In this document: one piece after another, positions 50,801-62,075 of the stretch
Layout: each line of letters begins with the position of its first letter
How positions within the stretch are numbered: the stretch's first letter is position 1
Source: Symbiodinium natans
Lineage: Eukaryota; Sar; Dinophyceae; Suessiales; Symbiodiniaceae
Assembly: GCA_905221605.1 (NCBI GenBank)
Contig: CAJNDS010002663.1
Span: 175,649 to 239,648 of the forward strand
Length of the DNA: 64,000 nucleotides
Reading direction: 5' to 3'
Notes under the pieces: model-generated
Seen by the model: only the letters and a program-made list of their open reading frames with translations
Told to the model about the DNA's origin: nothing
The model's database searches: none
Program-made: the position numbers and the translations under genes

Positions 50801-53700
50801 CATATATATATACATATATACGCACGCAGCCACACACAATCTACATGTGCATAGTTCATTCATTATGTACCATATACATACATGGATTTCCTTTTTTCTG
50901 TTTGTCATAAAAGGCCATGGAGCAGCGGACGGCCGAGCGGCTTGCGGCAAGGGAGGCGGAGGCGGCTGATGGGATTGAAACACACCGACGTGCGCGGACT
51001 AGCATCATGAGAGCGGTGCATCAAAGCAGCTGGGATGCCGGACATTCTTCCGCAGTATTTTGGCAGTGCCATGCACCCTCCTTCCCCCCGTTCACATGCT
51101 TGAATGTTGCGAGATCATGGAGAAGCAGAAGCAGGAGCAGCTCACGCAGGCTGACACGTTTGGATTGCTACTGACGTACTCTGCAACACACTCGCTGCTC
51201 CACTGCTTGACATAGCGAGGCGGAGCCTGAGAAGCTGCCTCGCCGGGCAGCGGAGGTGGGTCATGGGGGGCTTATCATCCTACTCTTCAGCATGTTCAAG
51301 ATGCTGACGATTGTTAGGACTGAAGGGAATAGCCATGCTTGGTGGTGGATTGCCACCGACAAAATGTCAGTCAATGCATGCGTCCGAACCCTCCCAGAGC
51401 ATGCCGTAAAACCGTCAAGGCAGACGCACGACCAGATGTCCCAGCAGAAAAGGCCAAGCCACATTATGCAGCGCTGTGTCAAAGTGCCCTTATCTTGGAT
51501 GAGTTGATAGACTCTGGATCCTGAAGGCCTGATGCGAACAGCACTTCTGTGCACTCATGCTCGCAGAGCAGGCGAAGATGGCTGCTCGTGACCCGGACCA
51601 CCAAGCCGAACGGACGCCGGTCCCAGATCGCAAGGCCTTGGACCTCAAGTCTACCGAGCTCCAGGGAATCAATGGGGTTCAACACATTTTCAACTTGGAG
51701 TTGTGGGATGATTGGGGTCTTCAAGGCATTTCAGGTCTGCCCCCCAACTCTCCTCACAGTTCCAGGATTTCGAGCAGCAGCGCCGCGAGCTGCAGCTACA
51801 GCGCGATGCCATGGAGCGGGAGGCAGTGGATGGCAGTTGCTTACGTGCCCGCACTTTGTGTGTCCAAAGGCGTCATCTACTGCGTGCTTCCAACCACGTT
51901 TTGGTGTAGTGGAGCTGACCGGATTTCGGTTGACATCTTGAGCTAGTATTTATTTCATTTGAAGCGAAGCCCTTGCTTGTGTATAAATATGTATATGTAT
52001 ACTATATTGCATGTACTATATTATACTACCTATGTACCATTACTTTTATTTCTTGTGCATTAACAAGGGCAGCTGGAATGGTTATCTGAGCAGGCTTTCA
52101 GAAGACACCTTCAAGACATGATCTGCGACATGTTGGAGGAGTTGTTTTTTTTTTTATAGTCAACCCACTTCTGACCACAAAACATTGCTAATGGCATTAT
52201 CGGAAACACTGGAACCAAGTTAACTTAACTGAACTCGCCGCCCAGAAAAGAAACGAAATTTCGAGAAGCGATTTTCGGTTACTTCCGCCTTCAAAATCCA
52301 ACTGTCTACAGTGAAGGGCTTAGCAGCTTAGCAGGGTGGCCAGGCAACAACTTGCAAAACATTGCCTGTCAAACTCTTCGGAGTACCACTTCCGCCTGAA
52401 CATTTAAAGCAATTTGAGAAGAAGTCGGAGCCCGCGACTCGGTAAGTTGGAATCGTGTCTGGAGATAAAGCAAACTAACATACCCAGGCTTTCAAAAAGA
52501 CTCACAACAACACATCGACGTGGTCTGTTTCGGGGGTCGTTTCTGAAGCTAGATCCGGGAACTCGTACACTGCTTTCAAGTGTGGCCAGCAAAGTAGACT
52601 TAAGACGAAATTTGAATGATCGTGAACGCCTGTCGCTGCAGCATCTGATGCTCGGAATCCACTTTGAGGGAAATTGCGTTGCAGGCCCTGGAGCGAGAGC
52701 AAGCAGAGCTTCAGCGCCAACGCAGAGCTTTGGTGCAGGAGGGTGAACACATGTGAGCACATGTGAGCAGACTTGCCTGGCATGCTCCATGAATCGCGAG
52801 TGTAAGAGCAAAAGGCATGCAGCACGCTTTGATTATGCAGGCGCCCCAAGATGTCTCTCCACAACGCACTGAAGAGCAGGCCAACGACCGGTCAAAATCG
52901 CAGACCCGTTGAGAGACTACTGCGTGTTCGCATACCCCTCTTCATCCGGTTCTCTTGCGCGGGGGTGTGATGAAGAGGATGCCATCAACAGTTTCAACAT
53001 ACCTGTCCCCATTTGCTCATGGCAAGGTGCCACCAAACCAGCTCATCGATTCCCAGCGAGAGGCGGTTGAACGAGAGGCCTCCCCGCATGTTTTGCTCGT
53101 TTGATTCTACAAGTGGGGTTGTTGCAGGCTCCACGCTGGAAAAAATGCATAGAACACAAAGCCTCAGTGGAAGGTTTTCCAGCGCCAACAGCAGATCGCT
53201 GCTGCCGAGCGGGAGGCCAACCGCCCGGGCAGTGCAAAAACCCTGGTTTGATCTGACACACTTGGAGAGGCCCTTGTCGAACAGATCAAGGCAGCCAGGC
53301 AGCAGCAGACGCTGGAGATGGAGATGTTGAGGGAAAAGGCTGGTACTAAGCAGAGCGAGCTATTTCCAGAAATGAAGAGCATGAGCAGCAACAAAAGCCC
53401 GAAATTTGTCATTCTTTGGGGCTCCTCTTGGCAGGTCTCCCAGGCCGAGGATGCGCGACGAACTCAGCAGGCCCTCCGGCTGTGGGCTGTTCCACCTTAA
53501 GCAGTCTTTCAACAAAACCCTGAGCTTGGGATGTTCCCCCCTGTACTAACAGTCCTTAGCAGGGATTGTAGTTCCCCCCTCCTCCTTCTAATCCCCGTTC
53601 AGGGCTGTCAGTGTAAGGGGGAACACGCGAACCCTAAGCTTTTAACCCCTCTGAGCCGTTGGAGGCCGAGTTGGAGCGTCTCAAGGAGGAGGCCTGGCAC
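41886..53700 (+). CDS. Very long coiled-coil protein gene (or cluster), 30 or more tiny exons
   Basis: Unrecognised. Over about 12 kb, short + strand stretches of 15-40 codons read as Ala/Glu/Gln/Arg-rich coiled coil, each bounded by stops or frame shifts. Examples: 42287 (REAEAKRILDQRELQLQ), 43225 (ENFSKAWQTHKTELQERRQE), 44110 (ARRGAQEAAERLRVAQLARA), 44600 (EVASESAAAEVAEDY, joined over a 43-nt GT-AG intron 44640-44682 to AAKARADAEVIQLQQ), 44832 (TAARNAAAAEEVLEWLA), 45030 (AAAAQLRAIEARKAAEEKAR), 45173 (GSLLREHRTEVASKARAAAE), 46780, 46910, 47470 (ELRQAEERRRYQEAMEEEQR), 48300, 49327 (ALEEHRKLKQLEEARRREI), 50072 (AAEEARRRQETEIQALSRQD), 50914 (AMEQRTAERLAAREAEAADG), 51765 (DFEQQRRELQLQRDAMEREA), 52684 (ALEREQAELQRQRRALVQEG), 53263 (EALVEQIKAARQQQTLEMEM) and 53665 (LEAELERLKEEAW). 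No globular domain is visible. A structural or cytoskeletal role is a guess. It may be more than one gene. Confidence 0.6.
43064..43114. repeat. AT/TATG-rich palindromic simple repeat
   Basis: ATACACATATGTATAC followed by (TA)n and GATAGATATATA. A short self-complementary AT-rich tract within an intron of the coiled-coil locus. Confidence 0.85.
46008..46032. repeat. Short TTAGGG-like words
   Basis: AGGGCTTAGGGCCTAGGGCA; one of several dispersed degenerate telomere-like patches. Confidence 0.45.
48428..48480 (+). repeat. TTTAGGG-like interstitial patch
   Basis: Contains TAGTAGGGTTTAGGGTTTTA then GGGTTTAG, the closest run to (TTTAGGG)n in this window; about three recognisable units. Confidence 0.75.
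49957..49990. repeat. TATA repeat and poly-T
   Basis: (TA)n followed by TATATGTTTTTTTTTTT, non-coding. Confidence 0.85.
50785..50830. repeat. (TA)n/(CA)n simple repeat
   Basis: CACATATATACACACATATA-type alternating purine-pyrimidine tract in an intron of the coiled-coil locus, just before the exon at 50914. Confidence 0.85.
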
Positions 53701-53754
53701 GTGTTAGCCCAAAGCAGACAAGGACGTAGGCATGCGGTGCAGGGTGGAGGGAAG

Positions 53755-53915
53755 AACCAAATGAAGAGGAACAGCAACAGGAAGAACAACAGACAGTGAC
53801 AACAACGGCAACGGCAACAAGAAGCTCAAAAGCACAAGAACAACAAGAACAAGAACAACAATAGCGACAAGAACAAGAGCGACAAGAACAAGAGCGACAA
53901 GAAGAACATCCACAA
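53755..53915. repeat. AACAAG/ACAAGAGCG-rich tract
   Basis: About 160 bases of A/G/C-rich, T-poor diverged hexa- and nonanucleotide repeats (for example GACAAGAACAAGAGC repeated), just after the last clear coiled-coil exon. Cys/Ser- and Leu/Val-rich minus-strand ORFs across it are repeat artefacts. Confidence 0.85.
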
Positions 53916-53919
53916 CACC

Positions 53920-54985
53920 ACGAACAACAACACATGCAAACACAAACACGACCGCAATACATGTCTGTTGTACATCTTCTTTCACACATGCTTAGCTAAT
54001 CAACAGGCAGAAATCACAACACAGTCGAGGTCCCTTTGCACATGCTACTAGCAGTGTCCTCGTGGCGCTCGCGCAGATTGCTGAAATTTTGGATCCAACC
54101 GAGAATGCTGAACAACTAGGAACATATTCAACAACCTAAGAAGTACTGGAAGGGACTTATAACATCTGATGTGTCACCGAGAGGCGCAACAACGGCAGAT
54201 ATCCCATGAGGTGTAATATACATATATGCAATGTATCTACTAGACATGTGTGTGTGTGCCTTCGCACTTACTGTGTCGGCTCGCCTCGCTCTCATGAAAC
54301 ATTGCCATACGGAGCGACTGTGATTGAGTCTTGAGGTCTGAAATCTTTCGATTGATCGGAGATGCGCGACTGGATCGCATAGGAACGCATGGAAGTTGGA
54401 GGAAGTCAATAAGAGCGGCGGTTTTCGATGAAGCGCAGAAAGCGCGGCCCATAGCGTGGCCTGTGTCTCTCTGCAGTAGATTGCTGCGGCAAGACGATTC
54501 TTCGGAGGTTGGTCAGGGGGTCCCAAGGCTCCTGGCAAGGACCTAGAACCTTAGATCCCAAAGACCGGGTCGAGTATAGGTACATATATATATACACACT
54601 CTTATTTCATCTTATTTCTACATATCAACATCAATACATATTGGCACTCAGTTGCAAAGCAGGCGTGATACTGTGTGTTGAATCGAATCTGATGCGGATT
54701 CCCTTCAACTGCCAATGCTGAGAGGGCTTGCGAAGCAAACGCAGTGTGTCAAAAACACGCAGATGTAAACACAGATCTGGAGGTCACGAAGGGCTCGGTG
54801 TACCAGGACGCCAAGCTTTCAGGGAGAGAGAGAGGGAGAGAGAGCCGCGGAAGTCCGAGAGGAAGCCTGTGTGTGACACCGTGAGGCCTCATGAGTGTAA
54901 AGCCCCACGCACAGAAGCTGCGTCATGGTTACGCAGAGCAAAACCCCCACGCGCGGAAGCTAGGCAACGTTGGCCCGCATCAGAG
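53920..54985. other. No assigned gene
   Basis: Nothing recognisable. It holds a GA-rich run (AGGGAGAGAGAGAGGGAGAG type, 54822-54843) and a short TATATA run near 54585. Confidence 0.45.
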
Positions 54986-55024
54986 GCATCGAGTTTAGAA
55001 CATTCTACATATGTTTCTTTGGCA

Positions 55025-57445
55025 AGGAGATCTTGCAACACTTCAAGCTGACCCCTGCAGTTGCAGTGCAGGTACGGCACCTACATCGGGGGGAAGGGAA
55101 ATTTCAGTGAGTCTTTCCACATGAGTCTTTGTGAGCCCCATCATATGGACCACATGATCCGATATACGTTCGAAGTTGTTTATGAGTGAAGCCTTGATGA
55201 CCGTGTGATTGGTTGGCATGGAACCATGCCAGGGCAGGAGCGCAGCACAGTGCAGTTGGCAGGAAACATTGCCGCAGCATGCGATGACAGCCGTCCCTGC
55301 TGTAGAGGCAAGCGGAGATTGAGCGTGCACAACACTGCTTTCCGCTGCAACCTGCGCTGTGGTTGCATTCGCATCCTTCCGAAAAAGGTCGCCGAGACCC
55401 AGACAGCAGAGGTTTCCACGCGCAGTATATCAGTGGAGGCGCACTTGGCGGCTGACGCGACACAGAATCACACACACACACGCACACAAGATCACGCAAG
55501 CTTTTGTCAATGAGATCGTTGGAGCAGACAGCATTGGGTCACGCGCTGGCTGCCAGGCGGTCCCAGAGATCCCAAGAATGCGCCGGCCACAGCGACCTGA
55601 TCCGCATGCTCTGGAGCTAGGACTGCAGCAGGCAGGCCTCCGAGTCTGCAAGTGCAAGCAGCTTTGTTTCTCTTCAAGTCTTCACGGTGTGTGTGTGTGT
55701 GTGCCAGAGCAGTGCACCCAAACATCACCTCTTCGTTTGCATGCACCAGGGCCAAATGCTGGAGCGAATGCTGCTGAAGGTGGAGTATTCAATGGTCAGG
55801 GCTTCTAGCATAGCAGCACAGCATCTGAGAGGTTTGAATTGAGTAAATTGTCTGCGTATCAAAAAAATAGGAAGATTTCGGGACGACTCGTTGACCTCAC
55901 ATGCCACTTCCTGCGCTTTCAGCCGATGACTTGCTTCCAGGTACAGTGGCTCTGCAAAAGCGCTCTGTAAACCCGTAAGCCGTGCACTTCGCACAGCTGA
56001 TCACCCTTGCAGGTCGTGGTCCAAGGATGGCAGGCAGCCATCTTCGAGAGTTGGAGGCCAAGACGAAGTAGACGCTCTAACGATGCCCACGCAACATCGC
56101 AAACACTCACTGCTGCTCGGACCGTCGAAACGGACCGATACGCACGCTGCTCGCCAGGCTCCCCCCGGAGTTCCGTGTACGAGACGTGCCCTGGCAGACT
56201 CCTCCCGAGGAGCACGGCTCCTCCCGGGGGGCGTGGCTCGCGACATTGATGGTGCTTGCAATGCAGCATGGCCAGCGCAGTCATTGCAAATTTGCACTGT
56301 CTTACTTTTCTGACTTGTTATGCAAGGAGCCATTGGTACCTCGCCCCCGGGGACATAACTTCGTCATGCATGCTGAGCTGGCGGCCAAGGGCTTGTCTAA
56401 GTGGCACCGAGCTCGGCTGCTGAGCATGGCCAGTGCGGTTATCGGCGCAACAACTCTTGGTCACAGTCTTCGGTTTCTGTCACCAGCCGAACGAACGTTC
56501 GGTCAGAGTATTGCTGCCTGAGAAGCAAGAAAACTTCTTTGGGGCTTGGCGGGACTTGCTGAGGTCGGAGGCAGATCCGGAAGGACCGTTGAGCACTGCG
56601 CTTGCGCCTTGGACAGGGTTCTCAAAGACTTTAGCAGAGTCTCGTCACTCGTCAGGAAACGTGATGCTTTTTTGCATCCCCACTGTCCCACCAGCTGCCC
56701 GCCAGTCCTCTGAGCAGGGACCTCTACGAAGCCAATGCGCGGGCACATGCTACGTTTGCCAGATGGGCAGTAAGCTGGGGCCCCTGAGCGGTGTGATGCA
56801 CAACATTGAACAGTTGAGCACAGTTGACAGCTGTCGATGGACTTTTGTGGTGCTTCCATCGAAGGAAGTCCGCGGAAGCATCTAAACGCGGAAGCGCCCA
56901 CCGGCTAAGGTGCTAGCCAACGGCACAGGGCGCAAGCCTTCGAGTTATGTCCTCAGACCCTGAGAGTTCGACAGGCTGTTTGACAAGCAAAGCATGCGCA
57001 AGTGGCGGTGATGGAGGCAGAGGCAAGCAGATCCTTTAAGTGCCGAAGACCAGGACGGGCGGCTGCATAACATCACATGCGTTTCATGGTAAACGACCCT
57101 TCGTTGAGGACATCGCTACCTGTAGCACGGTCGAGTCGTGCAAGTGCCGCAAGCAGTCCATCTTTGTTCACACCAGGCTGCAGAGCGAGCCGTTCAGCGC
57201 GCGAGCCAAACCATTGAAGAGGCAGTCCAGCAGGACGTCTCTGTACTCGGATGCATCTTCGTGTGCTCCTAAGGGCCCCGTGGCAACATGTGGAAACCGA
57301 GGATGCACGGCCTCTTCGTAGCTCGGCCGTCTTCGATTTGTGTTGCCATTACTTTGGAGGACCTCCTTCTAGAAGAGCTTCGAGGTGGGACGGCTTGGCC
57401 GCCCGGGACCGAGATCCAACCACCACCTAAGATGGTGTGAAACTA
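55025..57445 (+). CDS. Unassigned candidate exons, partly coiled-coil
   Basis: Coding-like + strand pieces: about 55029-55072 (EILQHFKLTPAVAVQ, then GT), 55073-55190 (YGTYIGGKGNFSESFHMSLC, then EPHHMDHMIRYTFEVVYE), 55745-55800 (QGQMLERMLLKVEYSMVRAS), 56023-56070 (MAGSHLRELEAKTK), 57182-57260 (ERAVQRASQTIEEAVQQDVS) and 57340-57440 (AITLEDLLLEELRGGTAWPP). Most resemble helical exons of the coiled-coil locus upstream, and could be its 3' continuation or a separate gene. No family is recognised and no joins were proven. Confidence 0.4.
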
Positions 57446-60400
57446 TGAGGATAAGCCCGTAAGAAACCAGCAGTTTTCAGGGGTTTTGCGATGCCTGCAG
57501 CAGCCCTTTCTGGTGGGGTCGACTTTCAGCTGCTTACTGCTTACCATGCTTCGTACTATGGCTGTACTAGCTGTTCCGAGTTCGCTACACACTACCTGAG
57601 TCCGCCGCTTCTTCCTCCACGACCAGTCCTCCCCGGTGATGCCGGATGGCAGGATGTGCTCTGTTTAGACTTGTGCTGGGCTTTGCTGGACCTATAGGCC
57701 AGGGCACATCGTGCTATCAACTTGCAGGTTTGGTGCTTGCAATTGATTGTGCAGCCCTCTCTCTCTCTCTCTCCTTCCCTCTCCCTCTCCCCTCCCTCTC
57801 TGTCTCGTTGTCTGCCTCACTCTCTTGCTCCCTTGCTTGCTCATCCCGGTCTCTTCTGAGCAATACTGCAAGAGAGCTAAGCTTTTGGTAGCGTCCGTAG
57901 TTGTTGCCGGAGGAGCGTGTTCAACGTTCAGGTGGGCATCCGAACTGGCACATGTTATGTTGGTACCTTCATACACAGTGATCGCCGGAGGGGCAGGTAA
58001 TCTTGCTGTGATCGAGCACGTCAGCACTTTGCAGCTTCCAGTTCTTCCTTCAGGAAGGCTGTTTGCAGCAGCCTCTGCGGACATGCCTGCCGGCATGCAG
58101 GCATTTTGCCATGCAGATGTGCTGAGTCAGTCAGCATGCCGAGCGACGATGTGATAGATGTAGACCATTGTGCACTGCATTTTCGTGTGTGCCGAAGCAT
58201 GTGAGCTGCACTCCCGCTCTTGTACTTCGAAGGAAGAGGTGCTCTTCGTGCGGAGTGATGGCTTCGTCACAAGTTTCCATGCCGAAGCTCCTGAAGGAGT
58301 AGCAAGGGCAGAATACTGTACCTGGTGGAGATGTGCAGTTCGGATGGGTGCATACAGTATACACAAGTGCTGGATGATACTGGATGAAATTTCAGTGCTG
58401 GCATGGTGTGATGGGCATGTGCAGAATCAGGCTAAATCAATTGATGGATTCCTTGGCCAGAAACGTTCGCAAGCTGAATCCACGAGTTCTGCTTATAATG
58501 ACTCGTCCGACTTCGATAATGGACCGTGGCAGTCTTGTAACAGCAACGGAGCGCAGACATGACCAGCCTGCTTGTACCGTGCTACCACCAGAGAGACATA
58601 TGACAATGCTATTAAGTCTCCAGATGTGCGCGTAGTTCACTCGCCGAAGGACCCACATCCTCCCAAAGTGCGCCGCCGTTGAATCCATCCACTCCTGGCT
58701 GATATGGGCCAAGGGATTCCGTCGGCACCGTGTCTGGGCTGGCGATCATGTGGAAAGGGCACATGGAAGGGTATGTAAGGCATAGTGCGGGAGTTGGACT
58801 GTGCAGCGTTGTGCAACTCTCCTTGACCTCCAAGGTCATACAACCAACGGAGGTGAACAGCTTTTGCCTGTCGGGATCCTCGTGGCCACGATCGCATCCA
58901 ACCTGGGGCTTTCCCGACATCCTGGGCGTGAGCCCTGCTGGTAAGAGATGATCTGGAACCAGGATGCCACTGCAGTTGCCAGGTGCGACAATGCTGCCAA
59001 CTGTTGGACATGATGCACTCGAAGCTCTTGAACATTCGTGGGCTCGCGTCGCAGAGGAGTTCATACAGCAAGCCGGCAATCCGGCAAGTCGCACAGCTCC
59101 CCGACAATCCATCGGGGATCAGATTCCGTAACGATCGGCTATCAATGGCTCACAGTTGCTCAAGGAGGCGTTTGGCACGCCTTGGATCCTAGCGGCGTTT
59201 GGAGCAGTCGGTGCGGCAGGAGCAATTGCATAGCCATCATGGCCCATGCGGATTTAGGGTCAGGGTGTACAGTGTACAAGCGTTCAGGATCATGATTGGT
59301 CCTGGAATTTTGCATGCCCAGCCACATTTTGCTGTGTTCTGAGCACTTGGCAAACACTTCTCGTGACTGCGCGTGAGGGCTTAAAACGAAAAACGAACCT
59401 GAGGTACAGTCGCCATACAATGTGTAAGTTGAAAGAGTCTCACGCCACCCTTTGCCAACATACGTAGATCCGCTTCGTTTCCGACGTGTTCCAGGCAGGA
59501 TTCCATCCTGGCTTTTGCATGAGGCATGAATTTGGCCGCTTTGGCTTCAGTTTGAAGTACATGGTCACGGTCCTTATAGATCCGAAATGCGAACAGAGAC
59601 CAGGTATTGACATGTAAGGCCGGTAAGGCTTTCAAAGATGCGCTGAGAAGTCGCTGCATGGCACGGGCCGCGTAGCACAGTCAAAGCACTGGAAGGGATC
59701 CCTATTGGCAAGACCAAGCAAATTATAGCGAATTCAGTGCCTGGCGCTTCGGCACGGGAGCTGCACAGAGATTGGGGCTCCTGGAAGTGCACTTGGAAGC
59801 AGGATGCAGGCACGGACATTTTTCGAACACCTTCGGACAACCAGTCACGTGTAGTCGCGGCTGGATGTTGCTGTCAGGGCGCATCAGCCAGCGCAACTTC
59901 CGTAAGGCAGGAAGACTGAAGAGCAGGATGAGTTTTCGCTTCTGGAACGGATTTTTTAGAGCGAAGAGAGCTTTTACGTCTGAAGTCCTTGTGGTGCCAT
60001 GCATCTGGTGTTGGCAGGCGTTTGCGGCGGGAGCTGCAGCTGATTCAGCAGTCACCGAACGCGCAGGCGCAATGCTGGGTTTTGTTCATACTCGCCCCTC
60101 ACCTCCACCAAGGACTGTGGGCTTAGGTGTGTACTGATCTGGAGGCAGGTCCAAAAACTCAAGTGACTGGCACAAGACACTACATCCCCACATGCCCTGG
60201 TAAAGTGCTTTTGGAGGTCTCTTATGGGGAAAAGGCCGCTTCACCGTTAAGACCGCAGATGCCTCGTAGGTAGCCGTGAAGCCGTCCAGCGCATCTTTGC
60301 TCGAGCGGTGGCCTGAGGAAGCTCCATTAATTACGTGATATGTGTACAGGGACTGCCACCTCAAGTCCTGAGTGTCTGCGCTTTAAGCGCTCTTATTCCG

Positions 60401-60577
60401 GTGCCTAGCAGTTTCACAAGCGATGACTACCAAGCTGTCTCAGCCGACAGTGGCATGCAGAATATTGTCGGTAAGCGCAGCTACCTACATCTGCTAGTAT
60501 CACAGAATCAAAAAGAAGTTGTAAGATGAGTAAGCCTTTGCCAAATTTGCACATTCAGCCTAGGGGTCTGGCTGCAG
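57446..60577. other. Unassigned region with several open + strand stretches
   Basis: A (CT)n tract at 57753-57800 divides it. Coding-like pieces of unknown family lie at about 57490-57660 (GGVDFQLLTAYHASYYGCTS), 57885-58110 (SYTVIAGGAGNLAVIEHVST), 58460-58560, 58990-59125 (DALEALEHSWARVAEEFIQQ), 59155-59230 (QLLKEAFGTPWILAAFGAVG) and 59745-60135. Some may be 5' exons of the E2 gene that follows. No N-terminal E2 motif was identified, and the exon preceding 60578 remains unknown. Confidence 0.35.
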
Positions 60578-60879
60578 GTGGCATTTTGTTCTCCATTCAC
60601 TGCCAGCGGACAGGTTCGGGGCCAGGAATGTTGCAGGCTATGCAAGCCGAAGCATTTTGGAATACTGGGCGGCAGACTAGGCACAGACCTGGAAGACTCG
60701 TCTGGCATGTTTTTGCATCGAGAACAATTGCCAGACTTTAATTCATGGAATTGGCTGGGACACACTCACGCACACACACAACACAAACACAAACACAAAC
60801 ACAAACACAAACACAAACACAAACACAAACAAAAACAAAAACAAAAACAAAAACAAACACACACACACACACACACCCA

Positions 60880-60973
<94 letters not shown>

Positions 60974-62075
60974 CACACACATATGCGCACACACAGACAC
61001 TCCTGCTTCCGAGTCCTTACAGCGGCGGATGCTATCACGGGAGGCAGCCGAAGCAAATTTTGCACAAGTTCTTACGTGCCATTTGTCCTGATGTGAAGCA
61101 TTGCTTGAACTTGCAGGGTGAGATGTAGCTTCCACGGTTGCAAGCCAGGACAAGCGAGTATGAGTATAGACATATACAGACACGCGTGCGATGAGTATCC
61201 CGAATTCTCAGTCGATCGACAAAGCAATGCTGTGAGCAAGTAACTTGTATGCATTTCTTATGCTTCCTTGCTTTGAAGGCTTGTTTTTCCCAACGACTAC
61301 CCGCATGCCCCACCAACGGTGGCAGCTTGGAGACAACAGATGCCTACTTGCTGTAGTTTCTTGTTTTTACTTGTTTGCCTGTCGCGGAGATGCTTCAGCA
61401 TCCCGTCATGCTTCTATCTGCATCTTCGAATCCCTACTGCTGAACACCGTTGCAGTATGATCAGTATGGTGAGCGTTGAGGTCATGGTGACCCCGAGCGG
61501 GAGACTGGAGACGGGTTGCCGCCTGTGCTTCAAGCTCAGATGATGTTTTGCACAGGTGGCCAAACCCAGTGGTGTGAGTTTCATATGCAAGCAGTGCAAG
61601 AAGTTCATTGTTCTCGCCAGAAGTAGTCCAGTCGGTGTCATCTAGGGGCGGGCACAGCCTGCACATGCTTTTGAGAGGCCTCAGCATGACCGATTTTCAT
61701 CCGGAGGCTTGGCCGGCCTGTTCTTACAACAAGGTGAGTGAGCAGTGGATAGTGGAGCCCCATCCTTGGACAACAGGACAACGTCAGTCAAAGTAGCAAC
61801 CCCCCAATTCGCAACATTTCTGAACCAGCCGCCTTGAAAGCTAGGAACTGCGTCTGCTAGCTTAGGCTTCAAGTCCGGCCAGAGATGCCTCTTGCACCCA
61901 CAGAGCATAGAGTCCGACTAATGCCGATCAAGTACTACGTGCAGTAGATGAACTTGTCTGGCAAGTAGTAAGCCTCGAGTTGTATGCGCCAGAGCTGGAA
62001 TCCGGCCTGGTCCGTTGACACCATCCTCACGGGCTTGCTGTCCTACTTCCTGTCCGATGCAGAATCAGGCGCCAG
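60578..62075 (+). CDS. Ubiquitin-conjugating enzyme E2, UBC6/UBE2J type
   Basis: E2 of the class that works in ER-associated degradation and is normally tail-anchored in the ER membrane. Exons: 60578-60613 (WHFVLHSLPAD), 61014-61043 (SPYSGGCYHG), 61279-61318 (LVFPNDYPHAPPT), 61481-61526 (VMVTPSGRLETGCRL), 61678-61706 (CLSMTDFHPE) and 61993 on (SWNPAWSVDTILTGLLSYFL then SDAESGA). Introns are GT, GC, GT, GC and GC to AG. Joined, they give the core fold from the first strands to the helix after the active site. The UBC6-class features are the TPSGR stretch in place of the canonical HPN, and the catalytic Cys in RLCLSMTDFHPE. The codon of that Cys is split T|GC by the intron 61527-61677. The N-terminal helix exon(s) before 60578 were not found. 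The 3' part after about 62068, including any membrane anchor, was not resolved; EFRQRIG at 62227-62250 may be the next exon. Confidence 0.9.
60763..60992. repeat. Compound (CACAAA)n-(AAAAAC)n-(CA)n-(CACG)n microsatellite
   Basis: Ordered blocks: CA, about nine CACAAA/ACAAAC units, AAAAAC units, CA with CCACAC variants, about 16 GCAC units, CA again. It lies wholly inside the 400-nt intron 60614-61013 of the E2 gene. ORFs through it are artefacts. Confidence 0.95.

Noticed and set aside
53681-53989. Cys/Ser-rich minus-strand ORF resembling a cysteine-rich peptide
   Set aside because: Antisense of the AACAAG-type repeat; the Cys pattern comes from the repeat.
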